From: an uncultured Bacteroidia bacterium
GTDB taxonomy: Bacteria; Bacteroidota; Bacteroidia; NS11-12g; UBA9320
Reading direction: 5' to 3'
Length of the DNA: 64,000 nucleotides
Assembly: GCA_905478335.1 (NCBI GenBank)
Contig: CAJQIC010000009.1
Location: 1 to 64,000 of the forward strand
Shown: in pieces, positions 1-8,856 of the stretch
How the letters are laid out: the number at the start of each line of letters is the position of its first letter
How positions within the stretch are numbered: the first letter of the stretch is position 1
The notes under the pieces: generated by a model
The model's input: only the letters and a program-made list of their open reading frames with translations
Databases searched by the model: none
Told to the model about the DNA's origin: nothing
Position numbers and translations under genes: made by a program

Positions 1-134
1 AAAAGACTTTCGTAGAGTTCAAAGAAAACTTCTCAAGTCTTGATTTTTCCGCCGGCAGGCGGACACGTTTGTTTCGTTTTTTTATCAAGAAAAAAATGAA
101 AAGCGGGTTATAGGGGTGCTAACCCCTTAGCGAG
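1..134 (+). repeat. Dispersed inverted-repeat element, copy A (right end only)
   Basis: This is the right end of an element found again at 3405, 7470 and (left part) 25341. It holds a CCGCC/GGCGG palindrome (about 50-62), the right arm with the words TTTGTTTCGTTTTTT and GCGGGTTATAGGGG, and a terminal hairpin AGGGG-tgctaa-CCCCT at 112-127. Its left part lies outside the window. It is non-coding by appearance and sits just upstream of the first gene. Confidence 0.75.
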
Positions 135-250
135 TAACAAATAAAATCTAAGGTTATATGGCGAAAGCCCAAAGCGACCAACCATCAAGAAAAAATAAAA
201 CCTTAAAAGGTTACGTTTTACTAAAACCAACATTAACCTTAAAAAGAATC

Positions 251-1831
251 ATGAAAAATGTAATCCGCATCTTGTTCCTTATTTGTTTTATCGGCATTCA
301 AACAATTACCTATGCCCAACTAAACACCAAACGCATAGAGACCAAACAGTTTCACAAAAAAACTGACCCAGTGCATTATAAGTATGTAGACATGGATTTT
401 AACAGCAGTGCGATACAAAACAAACTTAGCCGAATCAATGCTGAGGAAGTACAATCTATTACACTCGTTTACACACAGTTTAAACTTGTTGAGCGGTTCG
501 ACCAATTGGCACTAAACACAAAGCGTATAGACCTATTGCTAAAAAAATTCCCAAAATTTAAACACCCAAATATCAAATGGTATTGGGTTGCACAAACTGG
601 ATGCAGTGACCCAGAAGCCTGTGGCGAATATTTTCATGGTTTCGAAATTCGAACAAAAACTAAAGCTGAAGTAATGGCGGCAACTGCGGCCACCAATTTA
701 CTTGATTATTATATGGATCTCTACAGTGGTAAGGAAACGGGTTCAAGTGTTGACTCACTCATCGATATTGGTGAATCATCATTGATTAAGGTGTGTGATA
801 CAACATCCAAAAGCCGAATCTATCATAGTCGACTAGGTGCGCTACAAGGCGTACGCCAAACGAGCAAGAAATTGTTCTTCGAACGACTTAAAATTTATAA
901 AGTAAAACCAGAACCCGTTGTAGTGATTCAAACAGACGAGCGAAATCGGGTAACTTCTGTTACTGGTGTCGACCATGGTCAAGAACGTATCTTTTTAGCT
1001 AGTCTTAAACGTTACTATCGTTTTCGGACATCACGGTTTGAAGGCAAACGTGTGCTAACAGAGTATACCTTGCACTTCAAAGAACCTAAAGGCGCCTATT
1101 ACCGTGATTTTGATATCATGGTCACACCGTTAAATATGGAGGGTGTCGCTTATACCAGTTTCGAAGACAAAAAAGTAGTTACCACGACGGAATCTTGCTA
1201 TTATACCGACACCTCAATGTCTGCCGTTTACGGCACTGCTCCTGACAATGTGGTAACCGAGGTGTTTGAGCGGAATCCACAATGGCAGAACTGCATAATC
1301 GCAACTGACGTAACGGGAAGCATGTATCCATATATGGGTCAGTTTTTAGTATGGCACGAAAAGAACTTAGACAAACGTAAAGGCAACCACGACTTCGTAT
1401 TTTTCAACGATGGCGATATGTTGCCAAATGAATTAAAAAAAACAGGTGAAACGGGCGGCACATACTATGTACAAACAGCCAATTACCACAGTTTGAAAGA
1501 AAAAATGACAGTGGCTATGACCAAAGGCGGTGGTGGCGATCAACCAGAAAATAACCTGGAAGCTATCCTATTTGGATTACAAAAAAATCCCGATTGTAAA
1601 GAGGTAATCCTAATTGCCGATAATTGGGCAACACCACGCGACATGGCATTACTAAACAAAATCAAAGTGCCAGTTCATGTGATCTTATGTGGGTCTACTT
1701 CCCTAAATTTGGAATACGTCAAAGTTGCCCGCAAAACAAAAGGCAGCATTCACACCATTGAGCATGACTTGTACAACTTGGATAAAATCGAGTTTTCTAA
1801 AAACGGTAAATGGGTAGATGTAAAGAACTAG
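251..1831 (+). CDS. Secreted protein with a VWA-like domain
   Basis: About 526 residues from the ATG at 251. I chose this start over the one at 158 because it begins directly with a signal peptide (MKNVIRILF...TYAQ), while the 31 residues before it derive from the repeat element. The C-terminal third has a DVTGSMYPYMG segment after a hydrophobic strand (around residues 355-370), resembling a VWA MIDAS motif DxTxS. It is followed by a glycine-rich TKGGGGDQPEN turn and a strand ending in IADNW, also usual in VWA folds. The N-terminal two thirds are not recognised. It is probably periplasmic or outer-membrane associated; no lipobox is seen. It ends convergently with the sugar dehydrogenase gene, 36 bp away. 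Confidence 0.7.
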   Translation: MKNVIRILFLICFIGIQTITYAQLNTKRIETKQFHKKTDPVHYKYVDMDFNSSAIQNKLSRINAEEVQSITLVYTQFKLVERFDQLALNTKRIDLLLKKFPKFKHPNIKWYWVAQTGCSDPEACGEYFHGFEIRTKTKAEVMAATAATNLLDYYMDLYSGKETGSSVDSLIDIGESSLIKVCDTTSKSRIYHSRLGALQGVRQTSKKLFFERLKIYKVKPEPVVVIQTDERNRVTSVTGVDHGQERIFLASLKRYYRFRTSRFEGKRVLTEYTLHFKEPKGAYYRDFDIMVTPLNMEGVAYTSFEDKKVVTTTESCYYTDTSMSAVYGTAPDNVVTEVFERNPQWQNCIIATDVTGSMYPYMGQFLVWHEKNLDKRKGNHDFVFFNDGDMLPNELKKTGETGGTYYVQTANYHSLKEKMTVAMTKGGGGDQPENNLEAILFGLQKNPDCKEVILIADNWATPRDMALLNKIKVPVHVILCGSTSLNLEYVKVARKTKGSIHTIEHDLYNLDKIEFSKNGKWVDVKN

Positions 1832-1867
1832 TCTCGAGAGTCGCACATCCGCTGAAACAATTACAAA

Positions 1868-3247
1868 CTATTCAACAACGAGCTTGCCGTCTTTCACCAA
1901 ACCATTTTCGAGTGTGATTCGCCAAATATACATTCCAGCACGAGGTTGAAATTTAATCTCTGACGTCGGGTCTACGTGTTGCTGATAAACAGGTCTTCCG
2001 AGCATATCTGTCAAATAGAAAACCCCTTTTGCATTTTGCGGCATGGTTAGCTTCAAAGATTGTCCAGCATTCAATGGATTTGGGCTAAGGCGAACATTTC
2101 TATACGGATACGGCACATCAATAGAGGCGTTATAGTCTTCGTTTTTTAGCTCAACAATGGTGTGTGTAAACGGGTTGTTGTTACGCCAAGAATTCCCACT
2201 TGTTGCTAAATATATCGTTCCATCTGGTGACACGCAGATGTCGCGCAACCGCTGAAACTCATTCTTAAAAAACTTGGTCTGTTTGATTACAGAATCTCCA
2301 GCCTCATTAAACTCAAAGGCAATCAGGCTTTTGTCTTTGAGCACCGTCATGAGTAACTTGTTTCTAAATTCTGGGATTTGCCAACTATCATACCATAGGA
2401 TATCTGACGGAGCAATGGTTGGTGTCCACACTACCAAAGGTTCAACGACATTGCTGTCGTTGCAAAACTCAACTTCAGGCGGACTATCACATAAACCATG
2501 GACTCTCGGCCAACCATAGTTTCGGTCAGGCTTCAGGATATTTAACTCATCATCGGTAGTTGGCCCGTGTTCTGAACTATACAACTTACCATTTGGCGCC
2601 AGCCATAAACCTTGTGCATTTCTATGCCCAGACGACCACACCAAACTATTTGGATCAGGGTTGTCTGCCGGTATTGTTCCATCTAGGTTCATCCGCAAGA
2701 CCTTACCAGACAAAGAACTTCTGTCTTGAGGCAGAGATTGATTTTGTGCATCACCCGTGGTCATAAGTAAAGTCATATCTGGCATAATCCATAAGCGACA
2801 ACCAATATGCGTGGTGTTCCCTACAATATCGCCAACCAAGGTATCAGCAGGAATCAGTTTAGTTCCATCGTAGTTAAACCTTACAAGACGCTCACGAATC
2901 TTGCTTCCGTCTAAATACGTGTAGGCAATGAAAACATGAGGATTGTTTTTAAAATCAGGATGCAAAGCCATTCCCATCATACCTGACTCCGAGTTTTGGT
3001 AAACGTCATTCGACAAATCAAGAATGACATCTTGGTCTCCAGTTTCAACGTTTATTCGACTGACTCGCCCGTAGCGCTCAGTCATCCAAATATGGTCGTC
3101 TGAACCCCAAAGAATTTCCCATGGGATGTCTAACGAATCTGCTACAACGCGCGATGTTAAGGTTGTCGAATCTAGCACATGACTGCCTTGCGCATGCGCA
3201 CTCAATGCAATTCCAATTGTCAAAAACAGGGTAAATAGTCTTTTCAT
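1868..3247 (-). CDS. PQQ-dependent sugar dehydrogenase with T9SS type A sorting domain
   Basis: 459 residues with a signal peptide ending SAHAQ. The mature part is a six-bladed beta-propeller of the glucose/sorbosone dehydrogenase (soluble aldose dehydrogenase) family. Diagnostic words are WSSGHRNAQGL, LYSSEHGPTTDDELN and NYGWPRVHG. Members oxidise aldoses using PQQ and calcium. The last ~75 residues form a T9SS type A sorting domain (LSPNPLNAGQ, MLGRPVY, ending KLVVE), so the enzyme is predicted to be exported through the outer membrane and anchored or released. No PQQ synthesis gene lies in the window, so the cofactor would come from elsewhere. Confidence 0.88.
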   Translation of the reverse strand: MKRLFTLFLTIGIALSAHAQGSHVLDSTTLTSRVVADSLDIPWEILWGSDDHIWMTERYGRVSRINVETGDQDVILDLSNDVYQNSESGMMGMALHPDFKNNPHVFIAYTYLDGSKIRERLVRFNYDGTKLIPADTLVGDIVGNTTHIGCRLWIMPDMTLLMTTGDAQNQSLPQDRSSLSGKVLRMNLDGTIPADNPDPNSLVWSSGHRNAQGLWLAPNGKLYSSEHGPTTDDELNILKPDRNYGWPRVHGLCDSPPEVEFCNDSNVVEPLVVWTPTIAPSDILWYDSWQIPEFRNKLLMTVLKDKSLIAFEFNEAGDSVIKQTKFFKNEFQRLRDICVSPDGTIYLATSGNSWRNNNPFTHTIVELKNEDYNASIDVPYPYRNVRLSPNPLNAGQSLKLTMPQNAKGVFYLTDMLGRPVYQQHVDPTSEIKFQPRAGMYIWRITLENGLVKDGKLVVE

Positions 3248-3404
3248 GTCTATCTATCTAAAAGAATATGGGAACTTAATGGTTTTGGTTTGAGAATTCA
3301 ATGCTTCAGCGATTTATGACAGAATATTAATAGAACGCCTTTGAGACTGCTTAGTATTGCTGTTTTCTTGAGAATTGGGTTATGCCTTTTGTCTCCGGGT
3401 CCCT

Positions 3405-3897
3405 GAGGCTTATCAGTCCGCCAGTAGTCGGACAGGCTCTATAACCGATTTTCATTTTTGAGACCAAAAACGAAACAAAAAGTCTCCCCAAAAATATGCT
3501 CCCTAACACACCGGCCAGCGCGTCCCCCGCATTTTTGGTGGGCCATGGCTCATTGATTCGTGCATGATTGAAGATGACCTTTGAAGTTTTCTGTAGAAAT
3601 CGAGGAAGGCTTTTGTGTGTTGGCCTTGCGCTAAGCAGGCAGGAAAGCGAAGCGGCTTTGGCTGAGGGAAAGAAAAGCCTTTCGTAGATTTCAAAGAAAA
3701 CTTCTGAAGTCTTGATTTTTCGGCCAGTGGGCGGACACGTTTGTTTCGTTTTTTTATCAAGAAAAAAATGAAAGCCGGGTTGTAGGGGTGGCAACCCCTT
3801 AGAGAGCAACAAATGAACTCCAAGTTTATAGGGCGGAAGCCCTAAGCGAACATCCATCAAGGAAAAAAAAGAAATCCCGTTTTAGGGCGCAAGCCCT
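3405..3897 (+). repeat. Dispersed inverted-repeat (MITE/REP-like) element, copy B
   Basis: Complete copy lying between two divergent genes. The left arm (about 3440-3480) contains TATAACCGATTTTCATTTTT and ACGAAACAAAAAG. The right arm (about 3741-3784) is its imperfect reverse complement. The left hairpin region is interrupted by an extra GTCCG/CGGAC palindrome (3416-3432). After the right arm come three outward hairpins: AGGGG/CCCCT at 3784-3799, AGGGC-GGAA-GCCCT at 3830-3843 and AGGGC-GCAA-GCCCT at 3884-3897, the last two with GNRA-type loops. Two overlapping minus-strand open frames run through it; I treat them as chance frames. Confidence 0.8.
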
Positions 3898-4011
3898 AAG
3901 ACACCACTAGTGGGATAAAAAAATTTAACAATTTGGGAATGTATACATAACCTTGCTTGTCCAACGTTAAATAGGAATAAAATACCCAAATTGACAAACG
4001 CAGACCTCCAT

Positions 4012-4722
4012 ATGTTTTCACCAATATCTTTATCCGAAATGGATGAGGTAAAGCTCATGAAACGCATGGACACCAAGTTTGTAGTCAACTTTAATCTAGT
4101 CCCTGAAATACTTGCGAGCATCGCTGGGGATTACCGCATATTGGAGATTGACAACAATCGCTTAATGACTTACGATTCGAAGTACTACGACACAGATGAT
4201 TTGTCATTTTACCATAACCACCATAACAAAAGAACCAATCGAATAAAAATTCGTAAGCGCAATTATGTCGAATCAGGTATAACATTTCTGGAAATAAAAC
4301 GAAAAGACAATAAAGGAATTACACACAAATCTCGAATTCCAATTAACAATTTCAATACTGCCTTATCCGCTGAAGGACAGGATTTTATAACTGAAACAGT
4401 CCAAAAACCGCTCGACATAAATATGTCGATTTCAAATCGGTTTAATCGTATAACGCTGGTTAGCAATAATGCTGTTGAGCGTGTAACGATGGATTTTAAC
4501 CTTGGTTTTAATGGAACTGTCATGAACCAAAATCTAGTCATTATTGAACTCAAACAAGAAAAACTAGACCGGACGTCAAAGTTATTTCAAGCACTGAAGC
4601 AAAGACAAGTGCACCCATATTCGATTAGTAAATACTGCATGGGGATGGCCACTACAAAGCCTCAGCTGAAACAGAATTATTTTAAGCATAAGATTATTAC
4701 AATTAACAAAAAAACAGCCTAA
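4012..4722 (+). CDS. VTC-domain polyphosphate polymerase-like protein
   Basis: 236 residues from the ATG at 4012; a TTG at 3991 in frame would add seven residues but looks less likely. The protein fits the VTC fold of the tunnel-shaped triphosphate-tunnel enzymes. It has MDTKFV near residue 20, the basic strand RTNRIKIRKR (74-83), the ExKxK strand FLEIKRK (92-98), ELKQEK near residue 180 and SKYCMGM near the end, which correspond to the charged residues that bind nucleotide and phosphate in yeast Vtc4. There is no SPX domain or membrane helix. Polyphosphate synthesis is inferred from the family only. It is the first gene of a four-gene operon and overlaps the next gene by one base (TAATG). 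Confidence 0.83.
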   Translation: MFSPISLSEMDEVKLMKRMDTKFVVNFNLVPEILASIAGDYRILEIDNNRLMTYDSKYYDTDDLSFYHNHHNKRTNRIKIRKRNYVESGITFLEIKRKDNKGITHKSRIPINNFNTALSAEGQDFITETVQKPLDINMSISNRFNRITLVSNNAVERVTMDFNLGFNGTVMNQNLVIIELKQEKLDRTSKLFQALKQRQVHPYSISKYCMGMATTKPQLKQNYFKHKIITINKKTA

Positions 4723-5324
4723 TGGAAGACATTCTAAACATCCCATTGTTCGACGACGACTTTTACAAAATGACGTTCCGATTTTTCATGAACATCGGCT
4801 TTTTATCTTTAATCATAAACTGGCTTTATTATTCTAAAACCAAAAGAAGAGACTACCTCTTCACGTATTACATGATTGGCATCATTGTCTTTTTCTTGTG
4901 TTTTACGCTTAAAAAATACGAGCTAGATATTGGGATGGCTCTGGGTTTGTTTGCCATTTTTGGTATCATTCGTTACCGGACGGATGCCATCGCCATTAAA
5001 GAGATGACCTATTTGTTTGTGGTGATTGGGGTTTCAGTAATGAACTCTTTGGCAAATCAAAAAATGAGTTTTGCCGAAATCATCACAGCTAACGTGCTCA
5101 TTGTAACCGCTCTTTTCTTTATGGAAAAGTTATGGTTATCAAAAACGAAGCTTTCGAAGAACATCCAATACGAAAAGATTGAAAATATTAAGCCAGAGAA
5201 TTACGACGCTTTGAAAGCTGATTTAGAAGACCGACTAGGTCTTACACTCGACAGCATTACAATTGGCAATGTCGATTTTTTGAAGGATTCTGCAACCATA
5301 ACTGTTACGTACTCAAATGACTAA
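4722..5324 (+). CDS. DUF4956 integral membrane protein
   Basis: 200 residues with about four hydrophobic helices in the first two thirds (including LSLIINWLYY and FLCFTLKKYELDIG) and a soluble C-terminal domain of ~70 residues ending ITVTYSND. The FGIIRYRTDAIAIKEMTYLF segment is the conserved core of DUF4956. The family has no known activity but repeatedly occurs beside VTC-domain and CotH genes. Here it is coupled by one base to the VTC gene and by 8 bases to the next gene, which suggests it is the inner-membrane partner of the VTC protein. Confidence 0.85.
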   Translation: MEDILNIPLFDDDFYKMTFRFFMNIGFLSLIINWLYYSKTKRRDYLFTYYMIGIIVFFLCFTLKKYELDIGMALGLFAIFGIIRYRTDAIAIKEMTYLFVVIGVSVMNSLANQKMSFAEIITANVLIVTALFFMEKLWLSKTKLSKNIQYEKIENIKPENYDALKADLEDRLGLTLDSITIGNVDFLKDSATITVTYSND

Positions 5325-6042
5325 ACATCTTAAGAATTTATTCGCATGTATGATTCTGCTGAGCATAGGATTGCCCCTGGCTATAGCACAATCAGGAACG
5401 TATTACACCGTGCAAGATTTCCAATTTTGGTCGGCTGTAGAACTAAAATATAAAGCAAGCAAGAAGCTAAGTTTAACACTCGAACAACAATTACGTTTAA
5501 GAGATGATGCGAGCAACGTTGACATCTACTTCACAGAACTAGGATTAGGATACAAAATTGATAAACACTTTGGTTTGGGATTAAACGGACGGTTTATCCG
5601 CGACAACGATGATCAAGGCAAAATTCAGGGCTATGAAAATCACTTTAGATGGAATATTGATGGGAGTTACAAACACGACATCAAAAGACTTGATCTTAAA
5701 TACCGTCTTCGTTTTCAATCGAAAAATGAAATGGGCTTAGCAGCCGATCAGCAAGAGCCAGCAACAAGCACAGCACGACTAAAAGTTGGTGCAGACTATA
5801 ATTTCAAAAGTTGGAAATTAGATCCAGAGTTCTCAACTGAAATATTCGACCAACTCGGCTCTGACGACCAATTTGACAAAATACGTTTCACCTTGGGTAC
5901 AACCTATCAAACCAAGTCTTATGGCGACTTTAGCGCATTTTTTAGAATGGAAAAAGAGCTTAAAAGTTTATATCCCAAGACGACCAATATTGTTGGGTTC
6001 AAATACAGATACACCTTAAAGCGGAAGAAAAATGAAAAATAA
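5317..6042 (+). CDS. DUF2490 outer-membrane protein
   Basis: 241 residues with a signal peptide ending LPLAIAQ. The mature part is made of alternating amphipathic strands (LSLTLEQQLRLRDD, HFGLGLNGRFI, KYRLRFQSKNE, KYRYTLKRK), as in DUF2490 barrels of Bacteroidota. It starts inside the DUF4956 gene (8 bp overlap) and its end overlaps the CotH gene by 11 bp. Given this coupling it may provide an outer-membrane channel or anchor for whatever the operon makes; that is inference. Confidence 0.8.
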   Translation: MTKHLKNLFACMILLSIGLPLAIAQSGTYYTVQDFQFWSAVELKYKASKKLSLTLEQQLRLRDDASNVDIYFTELGLGYKIDKHFGLGLNGRFIRDNDDQGKIQGYENHFRWNIDGSYKHDIKRLDLKYRLRFQSKNEMGLAADQQEPATSTARLKVGADYNFKSWKLDPEFSTEIFDQLGSDDQFDKIRFTLGTTYQTKSYGDFSAFFRMEKELKSLYPKTTNIVGFKYRYTLKRKKNEK

Positions 6043-7369
6043 GTCAATACTACTTTTCAACGCCATAGCAATGGTATGCACCATATCGTCCTGCAAAAAG
6101 GTTGTTTTTGTGCCGAGCGCAACATCGGGCAGTGGCATTGCTAGCCACGATAATGGATTTGACGCCAATTATGATATTGTTTTTGACGACTCCAAGGTGC
6201 ATCGAATAGACTTTGTTCTTACCGCCGACGAGTGGTCAGACATGCAGGCGGACTTGGCTGATAAAACCAGTGGTGGCGGAGGGCCAGGCGGAACATTTTC
6301 AAGTGAAAATCCTGAATACTTCCCTTGTGATGTGCATTACAATGATTTAACATGGGAAAATGTCGGGATACGTTATAAAGGAAATTCTTCATTACGAGCT
6401 AGAAGCGGCAAACTCCCTTTACGTTTGGATTTTGACGAATTCGAAGATGACTATCCAGAAATCTTAAACCAACGTTTCTACGGATTCAAAGAGCTTTCAA
6501 TGAGTAGCAATTACAATGATGCGGCATTGATGAGAGAGAAATCTGCAGATGATTTGTTTCGCGACTTCGGAGTACCAGCTGTGCATACAGCGTTTTATGA
6601 AGTGTACATCGATAACGGTAATGGAAATGGCCCTGAATACTACGGGGTATACACCATGTGTGAGGTTGTTTTTGACACGTACTTAAAATCAGAATTTGGT
6701 AGCAAATCGGGTAACTGTTACAAGCCCGAAAACGATGGTGCTCAGTTTGATCAAAGTGGTTTCAACCTTGAAGACTTTGCTTTAAAAACCAACGAAGAGA
6801 TTGGAGACAAAAGCGACATTCAGCAAATGTTCGATTACTTACACGCTTCAACTCGGACGAGTGATGTTACCAAATGGAAAAGTGACTTAGAATCGGTTTT
6901 TGACGTTGATGGTTTTCTTAAATATTTGGCAGTAAACAACACCATTCAAAACTGGGACACCTATGGTAGAATGTCTCACAACTACTATCTCTATAATGAC
7001 CCTGCTGATAATTTGATTAAATGGATTGTATGGGATAATAATGAAGCTTTTGAAGAAGGCAAGATGGGTGGGGCCGTTTCATTTGGTATGACGGAAATCG
7101 GTACCGATTGGCCTTTGATTAATTACATCATCGCTGACGCAGGCTATTTAGCTACTTATAAATCGTACATCAAATCGTTTATTGAAACGTCTTTTGAAAC
7201 AACGCGTATGAGTGGTATTTATAGCGACCAAAAATCATTGCTTAGTGCATCTGCGAATGCTGAACGATCAGGGTACTCCTATGTAAATGGGCAGTTTAGT
7301 TCTGCGGTGTCGACGCTGAAGTCTCATAATGTGACAAGGGTTGCGGCGGCGCAGGATTACATTGATTAG
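6032..7369 (+). CDS. CotH kinase family lipoprotein
   Basis: 445 residues. The N-terminus is a lipoprotein signal with an ISSC lipobox (Cys21 followed by KK). The rest is a CotH-type atypical kinase domain: RYKGNSSLR and KLPLRLDFDEF near residues 115-140, LMREKSADDLFRDFGVP, EYYGVYTMCE, then AVNNTIQNWDTYG and IKWIVWDNNEAFE, where the aspartates match the metal and catalytic positions of CotH. Spore-coat CotH phosphorylates secreted proteins; this organism is not expected to sporulate, so the substrate is unknown. A GGGGPGG linker lies near residue 83. It is the last gene of the VTC-DUF4956-DUF2490 operon. Confidence 0.86.
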   Translation: MKNKSILLFNAIAMVCTISSCKKVVFVPSATSGSGIASHDNGFDANYDIVFDDSKVHRIDFVLTADEWSDMQADLADKTSGGGGPGGTFSSENPEYFPCDVHYNDLTWENVGIRYKGNSSLRARSGKLPLRLDFDEFEDDYPEILNQRFYGFKELSMSSNYNDAALMREKSADDLFRDFGVPAVHTAFYEVYIDNGNGNGPEYYGVYTMCEVVFDTYLKSEFGSKSGNCYKPENDGAQFDQSGFNLEDFALKTNEEIGDKSDIQQMFDYLHASTRTSDVTKWKSDLESVFDVDGFLKYLAVNNTIQNWDTYGRMSHNYYLYNDPADNLIKWIVWDNNEAFEEGKMGGAVSFGMTEIGTDWPLINYIIADAGYLATYKSYIKSFIETSFETTRMSGIYSDQKSLLSASANAERSGYSYVNGQFSSAVSTLKSHNVTRVAAAQDYID

Positions 7370-7469
7370 TTTTCTTAAGAGATCAGATTTTCAATTGTCT
7401 AGGATTAGGGGTTGTTAATTCGCTGGTGGGCGGACGGGTACTAGGACCTGTCTTTTCCTGACGTCGCTT

Positions 7470-7898
7470 AGGCTTATCAGCCTTCTCTTCGTCCATTAGG
7501 CTTATCAGCCTATAACCGATTTTCATTTTTGAGACCAAAAACGAAACAAAAAGTCTTACCAAAAATATGCTCCCTAACACACTGGCCAGCGCGTCCCCCG
7601 CATTTTTGGTGGTCCAACGCTCTTGTTCAGCGTCAGGTAAATATAACAGCGATACGAAGTGCGAGTGGCCAAAAATAATCGGCGACGTGCGAAGGCGGGT
7701 TTTGGTGGCCTAGATGAGGTGGAGGGTTGAGCGTACCAAAACGAAGGGCTTATTATTTTTAAGGCTTTTCTTGTTTCGTTCTTTTTGCCTAAAAAGAATG
7801 AAATCGGGTTATAGGGCAGACGCCCTAAGCAATGAAAGACTTTGTCGAATTCAAGGAAAAAATGAAAGCCGGGTTATAGGGGTGCTAACCCCTAAGCG
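7470..7898 (+). repeat. Dispersed inverted-repeat (MITE/REP-like) element, copy C
   Basis: Complete copy in the gap between the convergent CotH and thyA genes. The left end has two copies of the palindrome AGGCTTATCAGCCT (7470-7483 and 7498-7511), then the left arm to about 7552. The right arm (about 7771-7814) is its inverted counterpart, ending in hairpin AGGGC-AGAC-GCCCT (7813-7826). A second partial right end follows, with hairpin AGGGG-tgctaa-CCCCT at 7878-7893. The central ~200 bp differ from copy B. Confidence 0.8.
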
Positions 7899-7935
7899 AA
7901 AAAAATAAAACACGCCACCCGCAGGCGTAAAAGAA

Positions 7936-8736
7936 CTACACTGCCACCGCCCCTTTTATAAGTGGATGCGGGTCATAACCAACAAGTTCAAAGTCCTTAA
8001 AATCAAAATCAAAAAGATCTTTGATGTCTTTATTCATGTTCATCGTAGGATAAGGACGGGCGTCCCTACTTAACTGTAATTCTACTTGTTCAAAGTGATT
8101 TGAGTAAATATGAGCGTCTCCAAACGTATGTACATATTCACCTAACTCAAGTCCAGTTACTTGCGCAATCATCATGGTCAATAGCGCATAAGAGGCAATA
8201 TTAAAGGGCACTCCCAAAAACAAATCGGCACTGCGTTGATACAACTGACAACTCAGTTTCCCATCAGCTGCGTAAAACTGAAACATACAGTGACACGGGC
8301 TTAAAGCCATTTTAGACAAGTCCCCAACATTCCATGCATTTACGATAATTCGCCTACTATCTGGATTGTTTTCTAGCAAATCTAGAACCTGCTTAACTTG
8401 ATCAATAACTTGCCCATCAGGGGTTTCCCAACTACGCCACTGCTTACCATAAACTGGGCCAAGGTCCCCATTTTCGTCTGCCCATTCATTCCAAATACGC
8501 ACACCGTTGTCTGTAAGGTATTTGATATTCGTATCGCCCTTTAAAAACCAAAGCAACTCATATATGATTGACTTCAGATGCACCTTTTTAGTGGTGATCA
8601 TCGGAAAGCCCTCATTTAAGTCAAATCGGAGTTGGCCACCAAACACACTGCGGGTGCCTGTTCCCGTTCGATCACTTTTATCAGTTCCGTTCTCGAATAC
8701 GTGTCTTAAAAAATCCTCATATTGTGTCATAGGCAA
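7936..8736 (-). CDS. thyA: Thymidylate synthase ThyA
   Basis: 266 residues. Converts dUMP to dTMP using methylene-tetrahydrofolate. Landmarks in order: [11 protein letters not shown] near the N-terminus, [31 protein letters not shown], the nucleophile loop [32 protein letters not shown] and [10 protein letters not shown]. All catalytic regions are intact and the length is normal. Two in-frame ATGs (8736 and 8730) are possible; the shorter would begin MTQYEDF. No dihydrofolate reductase gene follows, although the two are often adjacent. Confidence 0.97.
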   Translation of the reverse strand: MPMTQYEDFLRHVFENGTDKSDRTGTGTRSVFGGQLRFDLNEGFPMITTKKVHLKSIIYELLWFLKGDTNIKYLTDNGVRIWNEWADENGDLGPVYGKQWRSWETPDGQVIDQVKQVLDLLENNPDSRRIIVNAWNVGDLSKMALSPCHCMFQFYAADGKLSCQLYQRSADLFLGVPFNIASYALLTMMIAQVTGLELGEYVHTFGDAHIYSNHFEQVELQLSRDARPYPTMNMNKDIKDLFDFDFKDFELVGYDPHPLIKGAVAV

Positions 8737-8829
8737 TTTGTTTCAACGCCTGAACATTCGGGCATTTTGATTGTTCAAATTAAGCGAACATAAGGCGGTT
8801 GTTTTCAACAATATTTAAACCTTATATAT

Positions 8830-8837
8830 TAGTTTTG
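8830..8837 (+). promoter_or_regulatory. -7 box TAGTTTTG of the E2 gene
   Basis: Exact match to the Bacteroidota -7 consensus TAnnTTTG, 19 bases before the ATG at 8857 and followed by the common CAC. No well-spaced -33 TTG is evident. Confidence 0.5.
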
Positions 8838-8856
8838 CACTTTGTAAAAAGAGAAT

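Noticed and set aside
3351-3860. Long minus-strand open frame in repeat copy B (with AGDALAGVLGSIF and FLVSKMKIGYR), echoed in copy C
   Set aside because: It follows the repeat rather than a gene. The B and C versions differ by non-synonymous changes, then diverge completely, and there is no promoter or consistent start.
7714-7908. Plus-strand open frame in repeat copy C
   Set aside because: It runs through the inverted arm and terminal hairpins; composition is explained by the repeat.
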